From contig CM024169.1 of assembly GCA_013433145.1 (NCBI GenBank), positions 8,874,817 to 8,938,816 of the forward strand: a stretch of DNA of 64,000 bases, written 5' to 3'. Source of the stretch: Ascaris suum. Taxonomy: Eukaryota; Nematoda; Chromadorea; Rhabditida; Ascarididae. The position numbers and the translations under genes are program-made. Under the pieces are notes generated by a model, which was given only the letters and a program-made list of their open reading frames with translations, was not told the origin of the DNA and made no database searches. Positions 10,713-21,686 of the stretch are shown here, piece after piece; the stretch's first letter is position 1, and each line of letters starts with the position of its first letter.

Positions 10713-11210
10713 CTAAAAGAATGAAAAAGACGACCTTTTTGTGGTGGCAATCGGTCTCTTCCAACAGTATTCCTTTTGATTGGTTGTTGTTCCATAAAAC
10801 GGTACACCCTGCATGCGTCTTTCATAAGCTTCGATTATACTGTTTAATCTAGAAAGCGACGCCATCGGGGCTTTTGCTATTACTCCGGCGGATACTGTAT
10901 CTGCCACTGTAGCATCTTGTATCCAGCCGTTCATACCTGGAATTTAATTTGAAGCCAGAATGGGTTTTCATCTGCACTGATAAATATGTCCTGGTAAAGA
11001 GGAATTATGTATCTGAAACGAAGATGATCTGCAGTGCATTTTGCAAAATCACCTATGATATTTCTTGCAAGTTTTTTATAACGGGAGGATTGCGGAAACA
11101 GTTTCGTGAATCGAACGTTAATGCGTAGATTCTGTGAGATTATTTCCTTCGCTATACATTGTTTAGCAAGAGCCGATTTGAGCATATCGAAGGCCGGTTT
11201 AAAGTCTCCA
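10713..11210 (-). pseudogene. unrecognised coding-like region with a frameshift
   Basis: Two overlapping minus-strand frames read as one protein if one base is missing near 10930-10936. Upstream part: GDFKPAFDMLKSALAKQCIA, then RYKKLARNIIGDFAKC and YIIPLYQDIFISADENPFWL QIKFQ (split here). Downstream part: MNGWIQDATVADTVSAGVIA, then KAPMASLSRLNSIIEAYERR and GVPFYGTTTNQKEYCW. The composition is strongly protein-like on both sides of the break. I do not recognise the family. It could be a decaying gene, a retroelement fragment, or a real gene with a sequencing error. It lies between the two facing element copies. Confidence 0.4.
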
Positions 11211-12126
11211 CTTTATGACTTGCAAACGGGAGCTACCACTTTGTGCAAGGCTAACAAGTTGCCTACCGCGTCATGTAGACGATTATTCAACTAGTGTGTA
11301 AATTGTGGACCATCCTGTCGACATTACTAGGGTGAGAGCAGTGTTGAATTTACTGAAACCTTAACTTCGTGTTTTCCCCATAAAATACTCCGGTTTACGA
11401 GAATCTTCCCCACATATGCCTAATGTCATTTTACTGCAGTTTCACTCAGAGAGCAAATGCTTTTTCCATATTCATGGCCGCTACGTGCGTAAAATAAGAT
11501 GGGCTATATGGCGATTGAGAAATTCCTATTACCACATAAACCGGAACAGAACTTTAGACGTGTATAAATTTTTCAAAATAGAGGGTTCTTATCGAGGAGA
11601 GTTTATTACCGGTTCTCAGTTTTGCAAAGATGAAAGTATTTTATATAGCTGATAAGAACTGTCCATGTCTTAATGATGCAAAAGTGGGGTTTATTGAGCA
11701 GAGAGGTTTTATCAAGGATAGAGGGGGGAGGAGGGAGGAAGCGCTGTGCAAACGACTGGAAAGAAAAAACCATCATCCGAAGAGGAAGTTATTTAGCGAT
11801 GGTGAGGTTTTGCAGAATGCTCACCACTCCAGTCACTCATAGCCTCTGAACCGACCGGCGCAATGAAATCGTAATCATTGTTTGTAATCCCATAAATGGA
11901 TTCTGAAATTCATCGAAACTGTACGTCCTGTTTGAAACTAATGCAAGCATCTTGCCATATCATTTATTTTTCCCTGTGACACACTTCAATAAATATTGTG
12001 CCTGCTACAAGAGAAGCAACGTACCGTTCTATGCTGCGCATATAGTTTACAATTATATTGTTTCATGTTTTTTGTACCCAATGACTTGAATTCGAGGCCT
12101 GTTCCCTTGCACTGTTTTGACAGTTT

Positions 12127-12290
12127 CATTGAACTCTTGTCATTTTGTGGCCGGTGTGGTGATTAAGTATACAAAGCGACGTGTAAACACACCATTCTTG
12201 CAGAAAAAAACATCGAGCGCCTCATTGAACTCTTGTCATTTTGTGGCCGTTGATAAGTAAAAACTTCAGACAACATCGAGCGCCTCAAAG
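12127..12290. repeat. interleaved direct repeats
   Basis: CATTGAACTCTTGTCATTTT occurs at 12127 and 12223 (period 96), and AACATCGAGCGCCTCA at 12209 and 12272 (period 63). The two repeat pairs overlap, pointing to two successive local duplications. Confidence 0.75.
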
Positions 12291-12619
12291 CAGCACTCCA
12301 CTATAATGACTATTTTTGTTGTTTTCATCAAGGCACCTGCACCTAATGTTCTTGAGAAAGGGAGACACAGCAATAAAACAAGAGAAACTTATCAAAATAA
12401 AAGGTGCTCACCTTGTCCATTCGTTTGCTCATCTTTTGCTACATCCATTCGGCTTGCTCGCTCATTGCCTAAGCCATGAATGCGCACATATCTATCAGAG
12501 CTATTAGCTAGCCATGGAAACAGGTAGGCACAATAAGTGACATTTCACTTTTAATCCCACTCAAAAATCAATCCTCTCACTTTTTCACATGAAACAAGTG
12601 TATTGGATATATCTATATG

Positions 12620-12735
12620 GTCGTGTGTGCGCATGTGCATGCGCGTGTACGTGTGCGTGTCCGTGCACTCTCCCATTTGTGTTTCTGCATATGGACGCTT
12701 ATGTGCGTATGTGTGCATGACTCCGTTAAATTGAC
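12620..12735. repeat. degenerate GT/TG microsatellite
   Basis: Alternating purine-pyrimidine tract (GTGTGTGCGCATGTGCATG and similar). ORFs rich in His/Thr/Tyr read from it are artefacts. Confidence 0.8.
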
Positions 12736-15700
12736 TGCTCAAATTCTAATCGAAATATAAATTATGGTGGTCCGATAAAAAGTGGAATAGAAAATTGCAA
12801 ACGCTGTTAGACGTTGTTCCATTCATTTCGCATCCAGGAAACCTTCCATTCTCGCCAACAGCCTCTCCTCGAATAAAATTTATCATTTTTAAACTTTGTG
12901 GTTCTGTAGACGTCATTCTATAACTTCTTCCCCTTCTAACTTCTGCCTTTCATGCATTTTTTACAAACTTCTCTTATTAAAGTGCAATAAAGTGATATCA
13001 CGCCGTTGCGCGTCTATCTGTGCATATCCGTGAAACTGCGTTCCAATTTAGGAATCACTGAAGTAAGAAGCATTAAATTTGATTGATATGGTTGGTATTT
13101 AGGATGGCATCTCTTCCCATAATTCACGGTGATCCCAACAATCCTGAAAGCAGTTCTAGGCATCTGAACACATAAAAATTTGCATTCATTTCACGCTGAT
13201 TGGGCTTTTGGTCGGATCGTAGAAAAATGATTCTTCAAGTCTGTGTGAGCGTGAATCAGTTGAAATAGAAAGCCTTTATTCAACAAGCCATTATGTTTCA
13301 GTTTTTTACTTTTAATTTGTGAATGCGGTTGTTCAGGTGAAAAAGATGCCGTATAAGTTCATTTAACGCGTTCCTTCACCTAATGAAAAATGTGGGAGGC
13401 TCAAGTCCGGAATACAAAAATTTTCTTTAAAATGAGTGTACGAAGATGTAAAGAACATCAACTGAGGTAGAAAACGAGACGTGAGTGCATGCCGCAACAG
13501 AGCGACGTTTGGACGATTTGTGCTGCGCCTCCTGTGCGTTCAGATTTGCGAACTGATCATTTCAAATCCAGCATCGCTTACCGCAAAGGTGCTGTAGAGA
13601 TTTATTCCTGTTGTGATGCAGGGATTCTGGGCGATTTTTACAGTATTGTGTGGGTATTCAAATTTCTGTTGCATAGAAATGGCGTCGTGGTTTTTGCTGT
13701 TTGTTGTCTTAGAGAATCGCTCTGCCGTAAGCTTGGGTGAATTCCATCCAACAGTTTCATAGCATCTAAACCCTCCGCATGAGCTGACCTGTCATCATTC
13801 ACATATCTGTCAGACCTGCAAGGACTTTTCTTTCACTCTTTTAATCTGCCGTTAAATCATGATGTTTTTGCGAGGAGAATTTTGCGACTTAACCGGAATT
13901 CTTCCTATATCTTCACTTTCGATTACAATATGCATATTTTACAATAATTTAATACGTTTATTACGCTCTATGCGCAGAACACATTCCTCTGATAAATCCA
14001 CATGAGTTGTCGTTCAATATTTTTGTGCGCCTAGAGCGCAAATACATTTACTGCCGAAAAGTGGTTCATCAGCATGAGTCTCTCATAAAGGACCGAATTT
14101 TTGCACATGTAAAGAAAATATTCGAGGACTGGTAGACGGTGAATAAAATTCTTGCATGAAGTTTCATTATGAAAAACACAGTAAAGGTATGTGTGTTTTT
14201 CTGACGGAGCAGCGTAACAAAGCGAAAAGTCAAGATGGCGTCCTTAAGCATAAATTACTGGCAATCAAGCAAGTTTGGCTTTAGAACGACACTCCGACGT
14301 GTAAATAACAATAATATTTGCTCAGGTACGCCACATTAGTATTCTGATGTCGTGAAAGATCTGTTCGAAGTACTGTCGCTGCAAAGACCGACTAATGATT
14401 ATTAGGTGAAGTGAAGATGGTTGCGACATACTTGTACTCTTTTATTGGGCTGCTCTTTTGCAGGAACCACTATTCAATAGATTTTGCATGCAGTTGTTCC
14501 CGCATACAGTGATGGGTCGTTTATTATCATCTCTCAACCTTTCGTTTTTTGATATGATTTTTACTCCAAAACGTCGCTAATCTTGTTCAAAGTTTCATAT
14601 AGTAATAATGACTGCACTATGTGAAATTTTAATAAAGAATCTTTTTTTGCTGCTATGGTTTTCTTCGAGAAGTATGAAATATCTCATTGATATCAGTCTT
14701 CATAGACGAGTACTGTGCTCTTCTTACAGCAACTGCGTTTGAAGTATGTGAAGAGATACTGTAATGGGTTACTACTTGCACTATTTGCAATGGACGCACA
14801 GAACGATGCAGTCAGCCATCGAAGGTTTCTTCTCAAGTGGTCGAGGCTGTTGACAAGTTTTCTAATTTAGCTGCAATATGCACACTGTGGAATTTTACGT
14901 GCATAAGTGCATGTAAGTACTTATGTGTTTATCGGCCGCGTCTAGCAAGCACCAAGAAATGCCTTGATGTCGCAATTTCATGACTACTGTCGATGTCATA
15001 GATTAATTGAATCCAAACAAGTTCTCTGACCGGTCTTCTGCTATATGAGTTATGAGTAGCAGGTTGCGATCAAAATTCTCGCATTCAAGGAGCTCAATCT
15101 GCGTAAATGAACAGTATTTTTTAAACCCATTTCTTACTATTCATGAAATCGGTCGATCTAATTCACGCAATTCCAAAGACCACAAATAAATCAACCAAGC
15201 TGGCGCTTATTTCGGTGGAACTTCGTTGCAGATGTTAGTGGTTCTCAAAAATAGTTTACTGACACATTGATAATGAGCGCGTCCAGTCAGCGGTGATAAC
15301 CACATTCCACTTTTTTTTCTCTGCTAATAAATGCGACAGCATCATGTTGTCCTTTATTACATAACCTCATTGCCGCCAGAATCGCTCGCGAGCGATGGTT
15401 CTTTTTTCAGCTATTCGTCATTTTTGTTGAGCTGATTTCACTGAATGAGAGGGAACACTTTCGACTTTTCATTAGCAAGCGATTCGTTGCGAAAGACATA
15501 TGTGTATGTAACTGGAATTAAAATTCTTCCGTAAAAAAGATGTCTGAGATACTTCATCTCCTCTAAGCACTACTTTTGTTCAGAATGTGGTAGGCACTTT
15601 ACAAGACCTATTGCTGCGTAATTCTAAATTTACTCCCTTTTTCTCGTTTCATCTCCTGAGAGCCTATTTTACATTTTCGTTACCGTGTGCCTTGTAGAAA

Positions 15701-15896
15701 GACTTTTCTGCTTTAATATTTCTGGTGAGAACCAATGAATTTTGATGCATTGGTTCTGAAAATTCTGACCTGTGTTGATTACACGCAGTCTCCATTGTTC
15801 GATCCGCCGAAAATATTCGAGCGCTGAGTTTCAACCTACTACGCTCAGCAGGATCGCTTATAACTTTCAATTATTCCGTCGAAGTCTATAAAACAA

Positions 15897-17616
15897 ACCG
15901 TTCACACTTTCTTCCTCCCTTGTGGGTTGGTTGTTGTACTAGTGAAGGTGTGAAGGCGGTCAATATTTTGACTATATAATAGTTTGTTCCCAAAGGTTCG
16001 TGAACAAACAATATAAGCAAAGAAGAAGAAAGAAAAAACAAGAGGAAAGGAAATATCATTATTAAAAATTAGGCCTACATCCCTGTTGTTGCTCGTTGTC
16101 GACTGAGTTGCCGCTCGTTGTCCGCTGTCTGTCGTAGTCAGCTTTGAGCTGACGCGTGGCGTTCCTGATCCACCGTCGACCTGTCTCTTTATCCACTGCT
16201 GTCGATCCAACCGCGATCACCGTTGGAGTCGACGATCCCAATCACTGAGCTCCCGTTTGCTGCGACCGGCCTAGTTGTCGCGCTTCTCCAAATTTTGACG
16301 CTCTCCACTCGTCAATGATCACGCTTCTTGCCTCTGCCAGTTACCCAAGAATATACTCTTGACGTCAAGGTGGTTCATCTTAAAATACAAATAACAGATT
16401 CTACTGTGCAACGACCTGGTGCACTTTCCCACTGCTTTGTGAACCACACCTCAAACTTGGGTAATCAAACCTCTGTTAACACGCTTAGGCAAGAAAACGC
16501 GACGAAGTAACACTTAAATTTCAACTACATGCACAATGGGATAAAAATCAGGCGGAAGAAACTCAATGATATTCTATAAGTAACAATTAATTATCAACGG
16601 CGCACACACACAATGGGATCAAATCAAAGCCGAAGAAGTCCAAGCACATTCTATAACATTACAACCCACTAAGAGACAGCTTGCTTTATTTAGCCAATAA
16701 ACGCAAAGTGGGGACACTTTTTTCTCCCAAAGATGCTCACAATGGGATAAATAAAAATTCGAAGAAACTCAAGCGATATTCTATAGCGTTACAGCTCGAC
16801 TAAAAGGCACGCTTACTTTATTTAGCTAGTAAACGCAAGTGGTGATTTTCTTCTTTCACCGACATGCACAATGGAATAAACTTCAAAAACCGAAGAAACC
16901 TCAAGCGGTATTCTATAGCATTACTATTCAACTATAAGGCACACTTACATTATTTAGACATGAACGATAGGGCAAAAAAAACACATCAAAGCCAAACGTC
17001 GGAATCACAACTCTGATCCAAGTAACTGTGTTGCCGAACCTCTGGGCTCATTTATATATCTCTCTTGTTGACACCTTCTGATGCTTTTGGCCAGCCCCTT
17101 CCATGTGCTGTTGGTTGACCCCAAAGGTTGCTTTGCTAATTTGACGTCCATCATAACATATGTGATTAGCCCGTCAACGTCCTCAGTCTTTATTCGCTTT
17201 GACCCCATCATTACCCACTCCTGTAAAGCACATGCAGTCTTAAATCAACTTGTTTACTCATTCGCGCATAACTTTTCTGACATGTTTATGACACCTTTTT
17301 GTCTTTAAGAAATTTGAAGGCAAAGCCCTGACAGGCCGTCTTTGTGACCGTTTGTGTTGGTCGTACATGCATCCCCTCTTTTTTATGGACAACACTATCC
17401 GATGGCCAGTCAACACCCCAATCTTTGTTCGCTTTGACCTCATCATTACCCACTCCTGCAAAACATCTGCAGCCTTAAATCAACTCCCAGTTTGTTTACT
17501 CATTCGCGCATTACTTTTATCATCTGCTTATGTCAGCTTTGTGCCTTCATGCTGTCTGAAGACAAATCACTGACCCCCCCCCCCTCTTTGTTATATTTTC
17601 GCGCGCAGTCGCGACA
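15897..17616 (-). mobile_element. LTR-like SL1-bearing repeat, copy 2 (inverted)
   Basis: Reverse-complement copy of 4364-6094, about 1.72 kb with only scattered substitutions and small indels. It begins at 17616 (TGTCGCGACTGCGCGC on the minus strand) and ends at 15897 (GTGTGAACGGT). It keeps the TATA box (17051-17058), the 132-bp tandem units, the SL1-like leader (16450-16471, same single mismatch as copy 1), the TGACGTCA palindrome and AATTTTTAA (16062-16070). With copy 1 it forms a large inverted repeat around a 9.8-kb spacer. No convincing target-site duplication is visible, unlike copies 1 and 3. Confidence 0.8.
16450..16471 (-). ncRNA. SL1-like leader in element copy 2
   Basis: Reverse complement reads GGTTTgATTACCC then AAGTTTGAG, followed by GT, identical to copy 1 over 22 bases. 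A CTTGGGTAA-type complement lies downstream on the same strand. Confidence 0.5.
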
Positions 17617-18502
17617 CTCGCCTATGGCAGTCAAAATCGCCGTTGTGCAATGGTTCCTTTTGTTCTGTATGTCAGGAAATTTGTACGATAAAATTGTCAG
17701 ATTGTGCGGCAAGCTTGTCAGTTCACTTGAGAAAATGGTGAGGTCGTTAGCACATTTTCGTTTCGGTCATTTATCAAATGCTACTTCTATTAGAAAGTTT
17801 TTCTTAAATTAAAGCTGCTTATCGCATAAAGTTTCATTCAGAAACTGGGAGGGGAGAGTAGGTTGTGGCAGCTATCGTTTAGGGAGATTATACTATTAAA
17901 ACGAGTTATCGTTACTACTTCAAGCGTGTTGGTGTGCAGCGCACATACGTTAATAGATTTTTCACTACTTATTGATTTATAATTTGTACTTAAAAATTTA
18001 GATGCGAATATGACAGTAATACTAATAGCAGACCAAAAGCATACTGCAGATTTCATGCGCATGCATCTGGGAAAGGTAAAATATGATGTAATTCGTGCAG
18101 GAAGTTGGGGATAGATAGCTGTAGGTATGCTCTATTTAAAGCACTTTCCCATGCAATTATATCACTTTTATTTGTCCACAACTTTTACATTTCATGGGAC
18201 GATAGGAGAGCACATCGACTAGAGCAGTCGTTTCTTCCGATCCTAGAGCTGCATGAAGTCGAAACTTCACCTCAGATGCTCAGAACCCCGGGGAGCTCGG
18301 GGATTGAGCATTCTGGAAACTACTGGAACTTTCTATGCTTTGCAATACCTTTGATTCAGGACTGGCACCTGCTCTATGTTTTTATTTCGCCAAGAGTTAG
18401 CTTTTGGAAACGAAGGTTCTCTTTTGGCAAGAAGATGATTAAATACAATTCAGATAGACGATTTCTCATAAGTTAAAACATCAAAATACATTTTCCAGAT
18501 GG
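17617..18502. other. spacer between element copies 2 and 3
   Basis: A plus ORF of 123 codons (18105-18476) is present but has no family signature, starts at a poor context and ends just before copy 3. I see no supported gene. Confidence 0.5.
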
Positions 18503-19920
18503 TGTTGCGGCTGCGCGCGAAGGAATAAAACAAGTGGGAGTCGAATAAAGCTGCAGAATTAGTTTTTGCAGAAGAAATGAGAAAATTGGCAAACAAAGGC
18601 TGAAGTTGTTGACAGGCCACTCAGATATGATGAGCACAAAAATGCATGAGCGAGCGGTACCAGTGGTACAAAGAGGCCTTTGTCTCCAAACCGCATAAAA
18701 GACACAAAGCCGCTATAAACACATCATAAAAGTCATATGCCTCAAATTAACGGAAAAACAATGCTTTTGGAGTTAACCAAAAACACAAGGAAGAGGCGGG
18801 GCAGCCATCAGAAGGTGTCAACAAGAAGGCTATATAAGCAAACCCAAAGTTTCGGCAATTGTTGAGTACTAAATTTGGATCGGCTTTGCGACTCCAGCGT
18901 TTTTCACTTGTATGAGTGTAATGTGTTCCCTGTCTTACTGTAGTGTTGTGCTATGACCATGTCTGATAATATATGCGTGTGATGTGTTCCCTGTCATACT
19001 GTAGGGTTGTGCTATGAAAGTGTCTGATAAATATGCGAGTTGTTCTTTCGGGTTAGAATGCATAAGAATATCAGAATATCACGGACATCTCCGATAATTA
19101 TGTATAAGCTTTCTTTGTCACGTTTTAATCTAAGCACTGATATGCTATGTACATATCGGACACGTATGCGAATTGTTTAATCAAGTTATAATCTATTAGC
19201 ATATCACGCAATCTCCCATCATTATACGTGAGTTTTCTTAGCCATGCGATAATCTACCGTCATCATATACGTCTCTGATAATCAAGTGTTCTTCGTCACG
19301 TTTTTTTTATTGTCTATATACGATAATAAAGGTTTAATTACCCAAGTTTGAGGTGTGGTTCACAAAGCATTGGCTAGGTGCACACGGGTCGTTGCACAGC
19401 AGAATCTGATAGTGGTGTTATAAAAGACGAACCACCTCAGCGCAAGTGCATATTCTTGGGTAACTGGCAGAGGCAAGCCAAAGTGATCACTGACGAGCGA
19501 AAGGCGTCAATATTTGGTACGGTGCGACAACCAGGCTGGTCGCAATTGAAAGGAGCTCATTGATCGGGAACGTCGACACCAGCGGTGATCGTGGTTGAAT
19601 CGACGCCAGTGGACAAAGAGATAACTCGACGGTGGATCAGAGACGCTACGCGTCAACACAGAACTGATAAAGGCAGATAGCGGAAACCGATCGGTGGCTC
19701 AAGCGACATCGATCAACAACAGGGACGTAGGCCTAATTTTTAACACTAATCATATTTTTTCGTGTTTTTTTCTTCACTTCTATTGTTTGTTCACGAAACT
19801 TTGGGGACAAACTATCCTATCATACATTCAAAAATTGTTGACCATCTTCACACCTTCACAAAAAATACAATCAACATCCCAGAAGGGGAGAAATAATTGA
19901 AGAAGTTGTGAATGGTCAAT
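18503..19920 (+). mobile_element. LTR-like SL1-bearing repeat, copy 3 (diverged)
   Basis: About 1.42 kb and clearly homologous to copies 1 and 2 but much diverged. It begins TGTTGCGGCTGCGCGC and ends near GTGAATGGTCAAT. It keeps the TATA box (18831-18838), a perfect SL1 leader (19331-19352), its downstream complement (19429-19463), the conserved CTGGCAGAGGCAAG block, AATTTTTAA (19735-19743) and the terminal region. CAGATGG directly before it (18496-18502) recurs just after it (19922-19928), a likely target-site duplication. It lacks the long 132-bp tandem array of copies 1 and 2 and does not keep their 113-aa ORF. Confidence 0.75.
19331..19463 (+). ncRNA. perfect SL1 leader with donor and pairing downstream arm (copy 3)
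   Basis: 19331-19352 matches all 22 bases of nematode SL1 (GGTTTAATTACCC then AAGTTTGAG), preceded directly by AATAAA (19325-19330) and followed by GTGTGG, so a splice donor sits at the correct place. TTACCCAAG (19338-19346) pairs with CTTGGGTAA (19455-19463), and GTGGTTC (19355-19361) with GAACCAC (19429-19435). The stems are the same as in copy 1 although the loops differ. A GTGCA/TGCAC mini-stem is kept. Whether it is transcribed is unknown. Confidence 0.55.
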
Positions 19921-19928
19921 ACAGATGG

Positions 19929-20445
19929 ATGCATTTATCTGATTTTCAGATGCGTCATTCTTCGCCAACCATTCTTCGCCAACCACCTCCGAGATATTTG
20001 TGAACTTATTCTGGTGTACCTTATCAAATAGCACTTCATGAATGTTGAGGGAGGGGAACGGGGAGTGCACTCCTGCTCCAAATAGAAGGCGATCGCTCTC
20101 TCCATTGAAGTGCTCTCAATATATAGAAGCACGTAGGAGGACATGTGAGAGTTCGTTTGAAAATAGCATATTCTCAATGCACAACTGTTATGATCAGTCG
20201 ATTACTTGAATGGGTCGATTAAATATTTGCTCAGTGTTGTGTGCAATTGTATGCATGCAATTTTCGATCATTCGATCATTTTCGATCATTCGCGACAACT
20301 TCAAAGTCTCACTTCCGCATCCTTGAATATTGTAGTTATTTTAAATCATTGAAATTTTGCAGTTTGCTTAGGCTCCTTCCATCGCATTTTGTAACTTCTT
20401 CACCACAGGTTGCTCAAATATATGGGCTAACATTATAATGTTTGG
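19929..20445. other. spacer, no gene seen
   Basis: Contains a short CGATCATT-type direct repeat at about 20264-20292. No gene recognised. Confidence 0.5.
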
Positions 20446-21048
20446 TCAATGTGAAATAAAAAGTCTACATGATATAAATGCAGTATCATCGAGTCGAATA
20501 TGATCCCGGCATGCGTTAATTTTCAGATTTGTTAGGTTGTTTCTTTGTTTGACATGCGCTTTTATTTCAGGTGGTGGTAGTAAACGAGAAGGAATTTCAA
20601 AGTGTACAGAATGGTGCAAATAGCAGCTGTAAGTTGTAGACATTGCGCTGTCATAAGACCCACCAAAGTAGTGAACTCGTAGAGTTTGGTAACGAGGAAA
20701 GAACACAAAAGGAGGCAGCCCATTCGAACCAAACACCATGTTTGCTTTAATAGATATCAACCCCGGAACATTCATCGAAAGAATCGGCCAAATTGAAGAG
20801 ACTATGGCGTAAACATCTGCTTCGAATTTTGCTTGAGGCAATTACATAGCGAAGAAAAGTTGGAAGCACTCATTCATTACACTCTTCGGTGAATTTTCTA
20901 AAATATAAACACATAGGATCTGAGAAGGATCACTCACTGATTCTGCTGTTTCATTTTGGAGTTTTTTTTTCTTGTTTACTGGAAGTATGGAGGGACTTTT
21001 TGAGGAAATCGAAACACTTCCCCTTCTTGAAAAAATTTTATTGTGCAA
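20446..21048 (-). pseudogene. unrecognised coding-like region with one in-frame stop
   Basis: One minus-strand frame is open from 21048 to 20446 apart from a TAA at 20842-20844. The part after the stop reads AKFEADVYAIVSSIWPIL, then NVPGLISIKANMVFG and YFGGSYDSAMSTTYSCYLHH, which looks protein-like; the part before it (SKSPSILPVNKKKKLQNETA..) looks less so. I do not recognise a family. It may be a broken gene, or an exon with an intron around the stop. Confidence 0.3.
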
Positions 21049-21686
21049 AATAGTCGAAGATGATCACTTTTAATCGAAAAATAGGAACCCTACAAATGAT
21101 TTCACTTTCATCTTAAATAAAGATCGTAGCCGAGTGATTCTTTGTAAACTTAAAGAAGAGATTCTCTTTCTCACTCGATCGTTTAGGCTTTGTTGCAAGC
21201 TATCGCATTTAAACATACTAGTTATGCAAAGCTCAAGAAGTTTCCACGATGCTCTCTATCTACAGTTGATTGAATGAGGCGAGCGCACGAACCCAAAGAG
21301 CTGGGTTAATCGAAGGAGCCAATAGAACCTGTCTATGCCAGAAAGATTTGATCTTTCTATGTTATGATTTCCGCATGCCCATTTTTTTCGATATGACATT
21401 TTTTGAGCGGTTGTATAACACAAATTGTTGGATGCAGATTTAGCAAAGGTCATCAAAAAAATCATTCGTCCAGCAGTAATGTTGGTCATACTAAAATATT
21501 GAGGCTATTGGACGCTTACAAGAAAGTATAATTTTTCCTGCAAAAGTCATATTATTGTTTGATATTTATGTTTGCATGAGAAATGAATAGTAATGAGATT
21601 GATATTAGTGAGGTAAACCATACCCCAAAGCTCGTTTAAGCATATATGACGTGACGTTTCTCTAACAGTGGTTGGATTATTTGTAG

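Larger units (their letters stand above)
11211..15896. other. spacer before element copy 2, no gene recognised
   Basis: AT-rich with short ORFs only. It holds overlapping direct repeats at 12127-12290 and a GT-rich microsatellite at 12620-12735. The longest ORFs (83 aa at 13489-13740, plus; 78 aa at 11416-11652, plus) show no family signature or good splice context. Confidence 0.5.

Noticed and set aside
18105..18476. 123-aa plus ORF between element copies
   Set aside because: No motif, no splice context and random-looking composition.
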